DNA of 64,000 nt from Prinsepia uniflora (Eukaryota; Streptophyta; Magnoliopsida; Rosales; Rosaceae): positions 58,034,601 through 58,098,600 of the forward strand of contig CM064867.1 of assembly GCA_032719365.1 (NCBI GenBank), given 5' to 3'. Shown piece after piece: positions 20,838 through 31,500 of this stretch; the first letter of the stretch is position 1; every line of letters begins with the position of its first letter. A model generated the notes under the pieces. It did not search any database. It was not told the origin of the DNA and saw only the letters and a list, made by a program, of their open reading frames with translations. Position numbers and translations under genes: made by a program.

Positions 20838-22444
20838 GTGAGGTTGGTCGGGATGGTGAGGCTGATCGGACGTGCCATGCTGGTCGGACGGAGCTTGCTT
20901 AGAGGGTGGACGAACTCGAATATGTTGAAAGACTATCTCAAGCTGAGCCTTGATCAAGGCATTTTAGGCCTCAAGTCACTCGTTTCAGGCACTCGGCTCA
21001 GTGGTCATGGTACGGAGCTCGGTATAATTACATCTTAACTCTGAGTACCCCTCGGAACTGACGCCCCTAGAAGAAGCATTAAAGCCAGTCGAGATGTCTC
21101 GTTCCAACCCTTTAATGGCACCTCGGATGATCGACCTCGAGTGTCCGACTATTACTGGGTTAACTCTTCCTGGGTCTACTGGACGTCTGCCAGCATTCCT
21201 ACCTACAAAATCATAACACATTTATTAATTTAAAAAAAACAGATAATTAAAAACATTAAATATAAATATTTAAATTTACATGAAGAGCGTCAGCCAACGG
21301 GTTCCCCTTACTAGCGTACACATCTCTCCAAGCATACATTTTTGGAAACAGTGACCCGGCGTTGCACCAGTCATCGTGCCTAGCCGCTAATGGACGTGAC
21401 CCCCCGTGGTGGTTCAACATCTTCTTCCCCTATTTCGCATGTTAGCCTCCTATTTTTTTTTATTAATAAATTCAATTAAATTCGATAATAAAAAATACAA
21501 TTAAAAAATGAACAAATTAAGAAAATGAAAATACGATGTACTCGAGCGTGACAAAGTGCGCATAAATCCACTCCTACCCGACCTTCCGAGGACCATCCAG
21601 CTGCTATAGAAGGTTGGCAAGAGCTTCCTCCGGGGCTGGCCAGCTTTTCCACTAGTCGTGGAGCTCGTACTTCCACTAGGAGTATCGTAGTTGTCAGTTT
21701 TGCCTCATGTATTTCATGAGTCTCGTATTCCCAGTATCATACTGAAAATTGACCTGCAATAAATTATTAAAAAATAGTAAAATCATTAAAGAGTATGAAA
21801 GATAAATAAAATCATTGAAATTTTTTTAAAATAGTTACAGACAAAGCACCCCAAAGGAGGTTGAAGTGCTCCTAAGATCGCTTCTGGAATTTATCAGCCA
21901 TCACGAGACAATGGGTGCAAAGAATGACACACTTGTCATGCAGCATCAAGCCTTGAACCTTGACAGGTGCTTGGCTGGACCGATCGACGTAAATGATTTT
22001 GATCTTGGTGCTCCTCGACCAGCATGTGCATTGGGATGACCTCCCCTAGTTGATCTCATGCACTCTAGTGTATCTCTCTACAAATTGGGTACACATTAGT
22101 AAGAAAAAAGAACAAAATACAAAATAAAAAATCTTTTAAAAACAGTTATTGACCAACTCACCCTTAGCAATCTTTTTGGTTGGATTCGGCGTGTCCCCGT
22201 TGACTTACTCCTCCAGAGCACGAGGTTAGCATGACGTTGCCCCTATTTCTTCGAATGTTGCCGACGAGCAGACTTGGCGCTAGGTCGTTCATACTCCTCG
22301 ATGAGGAAGGTCGGGACCAGCAGGACTACTGGTGTGGTAGTTGTTGGTGGAACGGTTGAAGCTCAGATTGTCATGTTAGGTACTAATGTCAAGCCGACAT
22401 CACCCAAACCCACTGAAGTGCAAGGTTGAGACCATGAAGTAATC
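20838..22444 (-). pseudogene. En/Spm-type transposase (transposase_24-like), decayed
   Basis: On the minus strand a start-like MSTPMLITS lies near 22440. Downstream pieces resemble the plant Ptta/En/Spm transposase family: an RSSQAPVKVQG-type segment near 21960, HHGGSRPLAARH near 21400, and GRNAGRRPVDPGR near 21190. Stops and frame changes occur throughout, and AT-rich intron-like gaps lie between pieces. The start region also matches 27446-27500 on the plus strand. The family assignment rests on weak motif similarity. Confidence 0.5.
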
Positions 22445-22465
22445 AGCATGGGTGTCGACATCTAC

Positions 22466-22640
22466 AAAAAAAATAATCAATAATAATAATAAAAATAATA
22501 ATCAATAATAATAATAAAATAATAATCAATAATAATAATAATTAATAATAATAATAACTAGTCAATAATAATAATCAAAAAATCAAAAATAGAAATAATC
22601 AATAATAATAAAAATAATCGATAATCAATTATAATAAAAA
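22466..22640. repeat. AAT-rich microsatellite
   Basis: Nearly continuous AATAATAAT runs broken by AATCAATAAT and AAAATAATAAT units. They lie just upstream, on the minus strand, of the transposase start, probably in its leader or intron. Confidence 0.85.
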
Positions 22641-22898
22641 AAGAATCACCCATAACCATAAACCATAACCAATGGCGACAGTTGTGGTGGTGGCGACGGC
22701 TTGACTGCGACGACAAGTTGCGGCGACCACCGAGAGGGGAGAGGAAAGACAACAACGAGGTGAGAGAGCTTAGAGGGAAAGGAAGTATGAGGCGAGAGAG
22801 GCTGTGAGAGAGGCTAAGAGAGGGTTTTTTTTGTGTTTGGTCTGAGTATCGATTGAAAAAAATGAGGAGGAAAAGGCCACCCAAAACTCCCGATGGTA

Positions 22899-23021
22899 GA
22901 GAGATGCGAGAAGGGCAGTGAGAAAGGGAGAGAGATGCGAGAAGGGCAGTGAGAAAGGGAGAGAGATGCGAGAAGGGCAGTGAGAAAGGGAGAGAGATGC
23001 GAGAGAGGCAGTGAGAGAGGG
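22899..23021. repeat. 31-bp minisatellite, four units
   Basis: GAGAGATGCGAGAAGGGCAG followed by TGAGAAAGGGA repeats at 22899, 22930 and 22961 without change. A fourth, varied copy starts at 22992. It sits inside the CACTA element near its right subterminal zone. Confidence 0.9.
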
Positions 23022-23395
23022 ACTGATTATTATTATTCGATACGAGAGAGGTGAGGAGTGGGTTTTTTAATCATTTATGTTATACGGTTTTCAAAAAAAA
23101 ATTGAGGAGGAAGAAGACATAAGCTATTTTAAACGTTTAAAGACTGTTACCCGACGAACCTATTTCGGGCATTAATTAAATGATTCGTTGGGTAAAATTG
23201 GTCGTAAAATTGAAGTGACAGCGTAGAAACAGAAGAGTCTGGTCGTTCATGTGTTACTCGATGAAGGTTTGTCGGGTAAGATTGGGCAGTAAATTTGGGC
23301 AAGATACTTAGAGATGTTACTTGGTAATGTAACCTCACCCGACGAAATACATCATAACCCGGCGAATATTTTTACTAGCATTAATACTAGTTACA

Positions 23396-23424
23396 CTTAG
23401 AATGTAAAACCCGGTCTTGGAAGC
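23396..23424 (+). mobile_element. Tiny Cassandra-like LTR end
   Basis: TGTAAAACCCGGTCTTGGAA is the start of an LTR similar to the complement of 26860-26888. Only about 29 bases remain, between the CACTA end and the TNP2 remnant. Confidence 0.3.
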
Positions 23425-24136
23425 AAGAACAAGAGACATGTATCAAGGTGCTCAAATTCATTGTAAAATAATGCACAATTGTTCTTGCATGGATGAATTT
23501 TAACATATCCTAAACTATGACCCTTCAACAACTTCTTCGAGTTATAATAATCTTTAGGGCGGCGATTTTATTTTGGGAGCATTCGAATGATGATGTCCAT
23601 CAAGTGATCAAAATACTTGTTTGTTTGATTATGCTCAACTTTCATGTTAATCAACTCCACAACTGCCCCTAGAATTGAAGAAGTCTTACAACTCGGATAC
23701 AATTCACACTGAGTTTCTTTCAATAATCTCTCGTAATGGAGTTCAGAATCTTCTGGTTGAAACTTGGGTGCTTCACCATCCATATTATCTAATGCAGAAT
23801 GAAAAGCATCCATTATTATCTCAAAGACCTAATCATTATCACATCGCTCATCCAAAGTACTTTATTCCTGATGGGGCCTAAGAACCGAGGATGTCTATTC
23901 AGTAAATATTTCTTCGTGTAATATATCCAATTAGTTTAGTTGTGTACGATCCCATTTCGATCCAAATTATACAGAACCTCATTCAACGGCATCCGAATGC
24001 AGTTATTACATTTACGACACAAACAAACTATACATCTCTCATCAATGCAATGATTACATGCAAACTCAATGAAGTTTTCGATCCCATCCATATACTGATA
24101 GATAAATCTATCAAACAATTGCATCTAGCTTTTGTC
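23425..24136 (-). pseudogene. CACTA TNP2-type transposase, N-terminal part
   Basis: The minus-strand reading opens with a start-like region at about 24136. It then gives YMDGIENFIEFA, CIVCLCRKCNN (the Cys-rich transposase-associated domain), LLKETQCELYPSCKTSS, and later LKGHSLGYVKIHPCKNNCAL and YNEFEHLDTC. These are ordered landmarks of the N-terminal third of TNP2, the large CACTA transposase. There is at least one stop and frame change. The catalytic part is missing because the sequence ends at 23425. Confidence 0.75.
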
Positions 24137-24345
24137 CATTATACATGTTGGGACAAAATATAGTCAATGTAAGTAATTGGGTTAACATTGTCGCCTAATG
24201 GTTTGACAAGCTGCTCATGTCCTTATTACTCTGGTTTTGTGGCCCTATTCCATTCTAGAGTGCACATTCCGTGTTGTTTGGTTTGCAATCTGCGAGCCAA
24301 AGTTCTGATCAGTGGAAAATTCGACAGCATCTCCTTACGTTTCCC
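24137..24345 (-). mobile_element. Leader of the TNP2 remnant
   Basis: This segment upstream of the TNP2 start is shared with 44890-45135, where it leads into subterminal repeats. Here it is cut at 24346 by a group B LTR. It has no long open frame. Confidence 0.6.
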
Positions 24346-26687
24346 CAAATGCACAAACACATTTATCAAAATATATCATTTACCCTCCAGTTTATCAAAC
24401 CATGCATGCATAGAATCAAATATAAGAATCATCGGCTTCCAAGCCAAATCACATGAAAACATCAAATCCCGGCTCTCAAGCCCAAATGCCATTTAAATCA
24501 TTTTATAAAACCATTTTATTATACAATAAAGCATATAACTCGGGAATTACACATCCGAGGATCCTCTGGGAATTACACATCCAGAGTCGTCATCATGCTG
24601 GGAATTACACATCCAGCCCTGCTGGGAATTACACATCCAGCGTCACTGGGAATTACACATCCGGTCCCTCCGAGAATTACACATCCGAAGTCTACCCAGG
24701 AATTACACATCTGGGAGCATCAAACATCAATTCACAATCAAAAACATTATTTCAAAACCATCATTAAAACCATGTCAAACCATTTATCACGGGGTCTCAT
24801 GCCCCAAATCTCATTTCTCATTTCACGTAAATCCGTAAAATCATTAAATAATTCAATGCACGTAAATCCGTAAAATCATATCCGAAAATCATTCAGTTCC
24901 ATCAAATCATCTTTAACTCACAACATTATTCAAAACATTCTTTTTAACATCCTGGGCCTAGCCCAAAATCATCAATACACGCAAACCCGTGCAATCGCAA
25001 CCTCAGTTGCCCTTTTTACATAAATCCATAAAACAACTCGAAAAGCATTATAAATTCACCAAATCAATTTCCTGACTCAAAACCAATCTCAAATCCCGGG
25101 CTTTCGCGCAAAACAGTAATTTCAGAATTCCTCGAAAAATAAGCCCGAAACACCGATTAAAATAATCATTAAATTCAGAAATAATCATATCAAATCATTG
25201 CCATTCAAATCATGCCATAAATCATGTAAAACATTTAACTATGCATGCATATCAGTTTATAAAACAAACGTCCACTCACACACCGTCCAAACCGCTTGCT
25301 TTCTGAGCTGCAAGCGTTCCCGTATATTTCAGTACTTTCCAGGAATCTCGAATCCTGTCCAAAATCATTACTCAGGGTCACTAATGACTTAATTAACATC
25401 ATACTAATTCTCCATAATTTTTTGGGAATTAAATATTAATTTAAAACATAACATAAACCTTCGGACCCTCGAAAAAATATCGAAACGGTGTCCGATTGAC
25501 TCGAAACCAACGCCAAAATGTTCGTTACATTAAATTGAACAAAAGTTATGTTGACCTCACCTCGAGATAAGCCACCACGCGCCGCGGTGAGTGGCTGAGG
25601 GTGAAACCCATGCGCCGTGCATAGTGATGCTACAGTGCATCGTCCTTACCCGGTTGTCCTGCAAATGGATCCTTCGACCCGCGACACAACCCGGTTAGAT
25701 TTCTTTCAATTCGAGCTTGTTTCTTCCAATTCGTTCATTGGATCTCTTATAATACATCTGAATTGAACCTCTGCATAATTGAATTTACACGATTTACAAT
25801 AAAACCCACAAATCCCCAAGTCTATACCGTTGAACTCAAATGTCCAATTCATCCAATTCGACCTTAATTGTCCTTTCCAATTAACCAGAAAGTATCATTA
25901 GATTAACAGAAACATAAATCAAATATCAATTTGGGAATTCCTCACCTTCAATTACACGAATTGAAGTCAACTATTTTAGAGATTTCGCAGGGTCTGTTCT
26001 TGATGGTTCCTTCGTCAATTTCCTTCGTTTTTGACGTGGTTCGACTCGAAATGGTCCCAAAAGACTGATTCTGACCTTAATTCGACTTGGCTCAAACTTG
26101 GAAATTGAATCTCAATTTCTCCAAGCACGAATTCAGGTTTTCCTCTCGGGTTTATAGTTTCCTTTCTGTTTTCTCTCTGTTTCCCTCTCGTTTTTCAGTC
26201 ATAAATTTCCTCCTAATCTCACTGTGTCTCTGGTTTTCTTTCCTGATCAAACTGGATTGGAATTTTTCATAATTACTCATTCACCATTTATAACCTTTAG
26301 GTTTGAATTTTCCCAATTTCAGGCGGCAAGGTTTGCCACTAACCCACAGTTGACTGTGACAGATGTCACTCAAAAATTTCACTGAGTCACTCACACGGCT
26401 GAATCATCCATTCTGCCCACCAAATTACCTTTTTACCCTTTTCTTAACAAATGACCAAAATGCCCCTAATGTTCCAAGGTTCGTAACTTTTGCATCTGAA
26501 CTCCGATTGACGCATGCCGCCTGTCTACGGATTCAGCGTCTCGAGACCTATCCAACGGTACTTCTAGAAAGTCCAAACAAGGTCTCGATCAAAAAGTCAA
26601 CGTTTGGCCCTTATAACCAGGGGCAAAATCGTCATTTCCTTCCAATTTTTCCAATTTTTTCCTTTTTCAAATTTTCGGGTCGTCACA
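24346..26687 (-). mobile_element. Group B LTR, minus strand, U5 end missing
   Basis: It ends TTTTCGGGTCGTCACA, the complement of TGTGACGACCCGAAAA. It contains GTCCACTCACAC at 25270-25281 (donor side of the cassette, with ATGCATGCAT nearby at 25241) and a seven-unit stem-loop array at 24539-24715. The left U5 end is absent. No TSD or PPT is found, so it is a truncated solo LTR or LTR relic. Confidence 0.75.
24539..24715 (-). repeat. Seven-unit stem-loop array with a constant 11-nt loop
   Basis: GAATTACACAT recurs seven times (a G-to-A-flanked variant in unit 6). Each copy lies between different short arms: CTCGG/CCGAG, CTCTGG/CCAGAG, GCTGG/CCAGC (twice), ACTGG/CCGGT, TCCGA/CCGAA (imperfect) and CCCAG/CTGGG. 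The loop is fixed while the arms change together and stay complementary. Confidence 0.9.
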
Positions 26688-26888
26688 CAAAGCCAATGAG
26701 CTCCCAAAAAGCCTTGTGTTAGATAGATACGTGCCCACACATATAAGACACTTTACCTTTTCCCTCCCCGAGTGATGCGGGATTGTTCATCGATCTTGTC
26801 TTTCCAAGCTCACGGGTCTTGCTTAACGTTCTTACTTCTCAAGCTCACGGGTCTTGCTCACTGTTTTTGCTTCCAAGACCGGGTATTG
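26688..26888 (-). mobile_element. Truncated Cassandra-type LTR
   Basis: It starts within the LTR (AAGCCAATGAGCTCCCAAAA) after the 5S-like part and follows the copies at 2260-2399 and 42108-42236. It ends ACCGGGTATTGCA, a decayed version of the TTACA terminus. The half with the 5S boxes is missing. Confidence 0.65.
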
Positions 26889-28004
26889 CAAATTTTTTTT
26901 TATTTTGCATTGGAATTTGGTTTTGAATTCATGGATTATATATTGGTTAGCATGGACTAAGTTTGTGATTTTAGGTTGGAATTTTGGTTAGCATGGTTAT
27001 GTTTTTTATTTTATGATGTAATTTTGATTATTCATTATTGATTATTTTTTCATGATTTGAATTTAAACTATTATTAGTTATTATTGATTACTTTTATTAG
27101 TAATTGTTAAATATTTTTTATCATTAGGCATTTTTGTATGATTTATATTTATTTTTATTATTGATTATTTTTTATTAATACCTATTTTTGTATGATTTTT
27201 TTTTATATTTTAATTGCATTTATTTTATTTTTTTATTAGTAATTGTTAAGTATTTTTTTATTATTGATTATTTTTTATTAATACCTATTTTTGTATGAGT
27301 TTTTAATATTTTTATTGAATTTTTATTATTTTTTATTAGTAATTGTTAAGTATTTATTTATTATTGACTATTTTTTATTATTTTTTATTAGTAATTGTTA
27401 AATATTTTTTATTATTGATTATTAATTATTGATTATTTTTTGTAGATGTCGACACCCACGTTGATTACTTCACGAGCTCCTCATCGCACTTCATCAAGAC
27501 TGGTTCAGCAACCAGCGGTCGTCGCGACTTCGTCGGTCCCGAATACAACTAGGGACCATGTTGGCTCGATACTGATACCAGACAAATCGATCGAGACTCC
27601 AACCCTTTCACCAGCACCAGTATCTGCCATACCAGTCTAGACTCCAACCCCTTCATTAGCAGCAACATGCGCCACACCGATTGTCCCGTCGGTCACGACC
27701 TTCCCGATCGAGGAGTATGTCCAACCTGGCGCTAGGTCGGCTCGTCGTTGATATTCGATACAACGAGGGCAACGTCGTATTGATTTCGAGCTCCCAGAGT
27801 AGCAGGTCGGTGGGGACACCCCGGAGGCATTCGATACTATCCCTACGGGTGAGTTGGTAAATAAGTGTTGTTAAAAGATTTTCTATCTCTAATTTTGTTC
27901 ATTTTTCTTACTAATGTTTACTCAATTGGTAAGGAGATCTCGTAGAGCGTGTGGGATCAACCGAGCGAAGGCATCCCAACAGATTTGTCGAGCGATGAGC
28001 ACGA
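26889..28004 (+). pseudogene. En/Spm-type transposase 5' region, decayed
   Basis: From 27446 an open frame of 64 codons starts MSTPTLITSRAPHRTSSRL. Related codons continue past a stop to about 27865, matching the complement of 22190-22444. The preceding 500 bases are very AT-rich (repeated TTTTTATTATTGATTA words) and look like a leader or intron. The fragment is cut at 28005 by an LTR. I infer the same CACTA transposase group as at 20838-22444, in the opposite orientation. Confidence 0.5.
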
Positions 28005-28557
28005 TGTAACAACCCGTCCCGGAAATCAGGATTAGATTAGTGATTAATGACGGATTAGTGAAGTTAATCGGTAATTAGTTAGGTGATTTCGGACGGACGG
28101 TGCGAGATGACAATTTTAAACCTGGAATGGGGAAAAATGTTGACTATTTGTTCGGGCGGCAGACTCACATGATGTACTGATATGTTGGTACGAGGTACGC
28201 TCGACTCGAGAAGGAATCAGAAGTGTTGAAACCGGAATCAGTGGTGTTGTGGCGTACCTAGTGTTGGTTGAACCGTGAGTGTCGGCTAGTGTGACGTTAA
28301 AGGTACCTTGGGTACGAGTTGGAAATGTGTGGACCCCAATGAGAATGGGATGATTCGCCAGATGGACTGAACCTTGATAGATAGTTCACTTGGCCGAGTT
28401 GGGGTGAAAGTTTGGCACTATCAGGATAAGTGGGATTGGTAGGTGCTTAACACTGGGTAGGAGACCCAGGTGTGAGATCAGTTGGATTTTCCCCCAGTTA
28501 GTTACGGAAGTACGAGATGCAGAATTTCAGGGACGAAATTCTTTAAGGGGGGAAGAT
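28005..28557 (+). mobile_element. Deleted first unit of a tandem group A element
   Basis: About 160 bp of LTR start (TGTAACAACCCGTCCCGG) is joined near 28166 to the PPT-proximal end of an interior, which matches 34013-34412. It ends with the PPT AAGGGGGGAAGAT (28545-28557) against the next LTR. The rest of this unit was deleted. The palindrome variant AATTTCAGGGACGAAATT lies at 28523-28540. Confidence 0.8.
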
Positions 28558-31485
28558 TGTAACAACCCGTCCCAGAAATTAGGATTAGATTAGTGAGTAA
28601 TGAAGGATTAGTAAAGTTAATCGGTAATTAGTTGGGTGATTTCAGACGGACGGTGCGAAATGACGATTTTGTCACTAGAATGGGCAAAATGTTGACTTTT
28701 CGTTCGGACGATTAACCGGACTTTGACCGATGACTATGGCGTAGTTCGAAAAGTCATGAGTTCATAGACAGGTGGCACGTCCGATTCCGACATCCGAGGA
28801 GGAAGTTATGACGTTCGGAAGTTTGAGGGTATTTTGGTAATTTGGTTGAAATAGGGCAAATGGTTGACTTTTTAGATGACAAGTTATTTTCAGATAATTC
28901 GAGGACTGTTATGGAGGTCTCAATCCCCTGAGTATAATGACAGGCGACACATTATCATTGGACGTCGGTTGGCTCGAGTTTTGGTCTAAATGCCTAAAGG
29001 GCAAAATGGTAATTTTGGAAGGCATGGGCAATTTGGTCATTTGGATTCATTGGGATTTGTACCCAGTGTCAAGTGGACACTTGGCTGCGTTGGAATGGTG
29101 GTTTAATGAGATTGGGACACTTGTACCTTCTCTAGAGGGCTGTGGATCCTTTCTCAGCCGACTTAATCAGTTTTAAAAATGGGGAGTTTTGTTTGCACGA
29201 TTTGGCCATGAGAGAAAATAGAGCAGGGAAAATAACCCAGATAAACCCTGTGATCTTCATTAGTTATAAGTATTATGTGAAGGGAAGTGGAGTGTTGAGA
29301 TGAGACAAGAGTGGTGGTTCCACCGTCGTGGACGGTGGTCGTGGATTTTGGGAGGAACAGAGAAACAGAGAAACAGAGTGCGAGGAAAATCCGAAGGACC
29401 ATGGAATTCCAATACATTTAAACATGATCCTTTTCTATTGGTTTGTTCTTCAAAAATGCTAAGCGTGATGAGGTGAAACTGGTGGTGGCCATAGCAGAGG
29501 GCGACGGTGGAGGTAAGGTCATTTTCTCGAGAAGCTTAGTTTGAATTCGATTATGGTCAGTTGAGAATTAATGGCTATTGAGAAGTTGTGACGATTGGAA
29601 GGTATTTCTAGGGGTTCTAGGAAGTGTTGGGAGCAGAAGCAAGGAAGAAGGTGGCCTGAGTCTCGAAGACAGGGAGGAGGAAAATTCGAAATCGTACATT
29701 GATTTTGGAAGGTAAGAAACACGCTTTAAGTTCATGTTTTTCTTAGTTAGATCGATTAGGCTGAAGGGGGTGAAGCTATGGGGATTAAAACGAATGAACA
29801 AGATGGAAAAATGGTGGAAAACCCGTTGCGCGCCATTCGGTCGAACCGGTTCAAACCGGATTGAACTGAGCTTGAAGACGACACTATAGCAGTGCGTGAG
29901 GCCCATGCGCAGCCCCTTTGGGCGGCGCTTGAGGGCGCGTGGTACGGTTTTTGAGGATGATTCCAACAGGAAGTTTTAATTATTCGATGTAACAAACATT
30001 TTGGCACTGGTTTCGAGTCGATCGGACATCGTCTCGATATGTTTCGAGTTGTCCGAATGTTTTAAGGCTCAGTTAAAAATAGTTAAAAATTCAGGAAAAT
30101 TACGGGGCTTTAGTATAAGCTTTATGAAGTAGTTAGTGACCTTATTATGGGATTTGGATAGGTTCGGGAAAGCCGGTGATGACGGATTAGCCGGGAACGG
30201 CATAAGTGTGCGCGTATCGAGGCAGCGGCGTAAACGGTCTGTGAGTGGACTTTGCTTTCGAACTTATGATGCATGCATATATGTTTTTATATGTTTTCTA
30301 TACGTGATTTCTATGTTTATACCATGATATTGATTTGTTACGATTTTGGCACGTATTTCGAGATAATGACGTATTTGCACGTTTTACGAGTTTCATATTT
30401 ATGTTGAGATTTGACCATGGCTTTGATGATTTGATTTTGGGATTTGAAATATGATTTAATTTCAATGATTTATGACGGATTTTGGAAAGTGATTTCGTGT
30501 TTGAAGCCTTGTTCATGTGATTTCGATAAACGAGATTTCGATTTTGGAATCGAATTTTGAAAAGATAATTCTTGATTCGGTTTTTGAAACTTGAAAGAGA
30601 AATTCTGGATTTGGGTTCGAGATGATGGTTCCGGATGCTGGTTTATAGAATCATTATTGTGAATTTGGATATGGATTTTCTATGGTTTTCACTTGATTGA
30701 AAAATGGTTTTGGGTTTAAAGACCCGAAAAAAGAAAATGGCTGGATCTGGTTTTGAGTTTAAAGACTCGGTTGATTGACGGGGAGGGTCGTGGATTGATA
30801 TGTTTTGAGTTTAAAGACTCTATTATTGTGATATCCCCCGAGGCCGATTGATTTTGTTTTGAGTTTAAAGACTCATTGATATCCTAGGAAGGCCTGATTA
30901 TGCGCATGTTTTTGAGTTTAAAGACTCGGGCGCACTTGAGATCCAACAACTTGATTGGTCGATATTTTTCATTGGTTTTCACTGGTTTTCAGATGTTTTG
31001 GGAAATTGCCTGGATGATTTGGATTTAATGAGTTTTGGTATGAGTTCCCGTACTTGATGAGCATTTATGATTTTGGGCTGAGGCCCTGGATTTGAGTTAT
31101 GGATTTGAGGAAAGAAACGATTCTGGTTTTCATATGCATGCATTGGTTTTTGCGTGGAGGGTATAAATGTACTTTTCTCTAACTTGTTTTTAGAACATAT
31201 TATTGATTTTTGTCCACTCACAATCTTTTATGTTTTCGATACCCTCCAGATTGTTGTGGTGCGGGTTGTTGATAGAGAGAGACGGAGACATCACACACGC
31301 GATCCATAGTAGACTCTACGCACTCTGGAAAATCAGGAACTTGTGGACGGTTCGTTTGGAAATCCCTTGTCCAGCTTACGTGTTACATGGAGGTTAGACG
31401 TCGGTTTAGCCTTCGTGTCACGCGTAGGTTAGACGGGAGCATGGCTTAACCCTTAATTCTGGGGGATTGGGGGTGGGTCGTGTCA
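28558..31485 (+). mobile_element. Group A LTR, plus strand (5' LTR of the second unit)
   Basis: It is 2,928 bp from TGTAACAACCCGTCCC to GTGGGTCGTGTCA, with a PPT before it and a PBS after it. The cassette spans CTGTGAGTGGAC (30239-30250) to GTCCACTCACAA (31212-31223), with the acceptor-like CCCTCCAG ending at 31249. Five GAGT-TTAAAG-ACTC type hairpins lie at 30712-30927. It serves both as 3' LTR of the deleted unit and 5' LTR of the next. Confidence 0.88.
30712..30927 (+). repeat. Five hairpins with constant loop TTAAAG
   Basis: GGGT-TTAAAG-ACCC at 30712-30725 is followed by GAGT-TTAAAG-ACTC at 30755, 30807, 30861 and 30914. The second base pair changes from G-C to A-T on both arms at once. 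Confidence 0.9.
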
Positions 31486-31488
31486 AAT

Positions 31489-31500
31489 TCGTATCAGAGC
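31489..31500 (+). other. Primer-binding site, one mismatch
   Basis: TCGTATCAGAGC, three bases after the LTR, differs by one base from TGGTATCAGAGC, the plant tRNA-iMet PBS. Confidence 0.75.

Larger units (their letters stand above)
20068..23380 (-). mobile_element. CACTA (En/Spm) element with TCGTCGGGTAA subterminal repeats
   Basis: The left end CACTACAAGAAAC (20068) is a canonical CACTA terminus. Repeats of TCGTCGGGTAA and variants fill 20100-20660 and, mostly inverted, 23140-23375. The right end is degraded: TTTTTACTAG near 23378, without a clean TAGTG. The interior carries a decayed minus-strand transposase gene. The 3-bp TSD cannot be confirmed because of the damaged right end. Confidence 0.75.

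Noticed and set aside
24539..24715. CRISPR-like array
   Set aside because: Repeats are short, spacers are 10-17 bases and complementary to each other, and the host is a plant. A stem-loop array inside an LTR fits.
29568..29966. 132-codon frame repeated at 35416-35832 (138 codons)
   Set aside because: Both lie antisense in the two group A LTRs. The frames differ by indels and show no domain, so they are shared only because the LTRs are copies.
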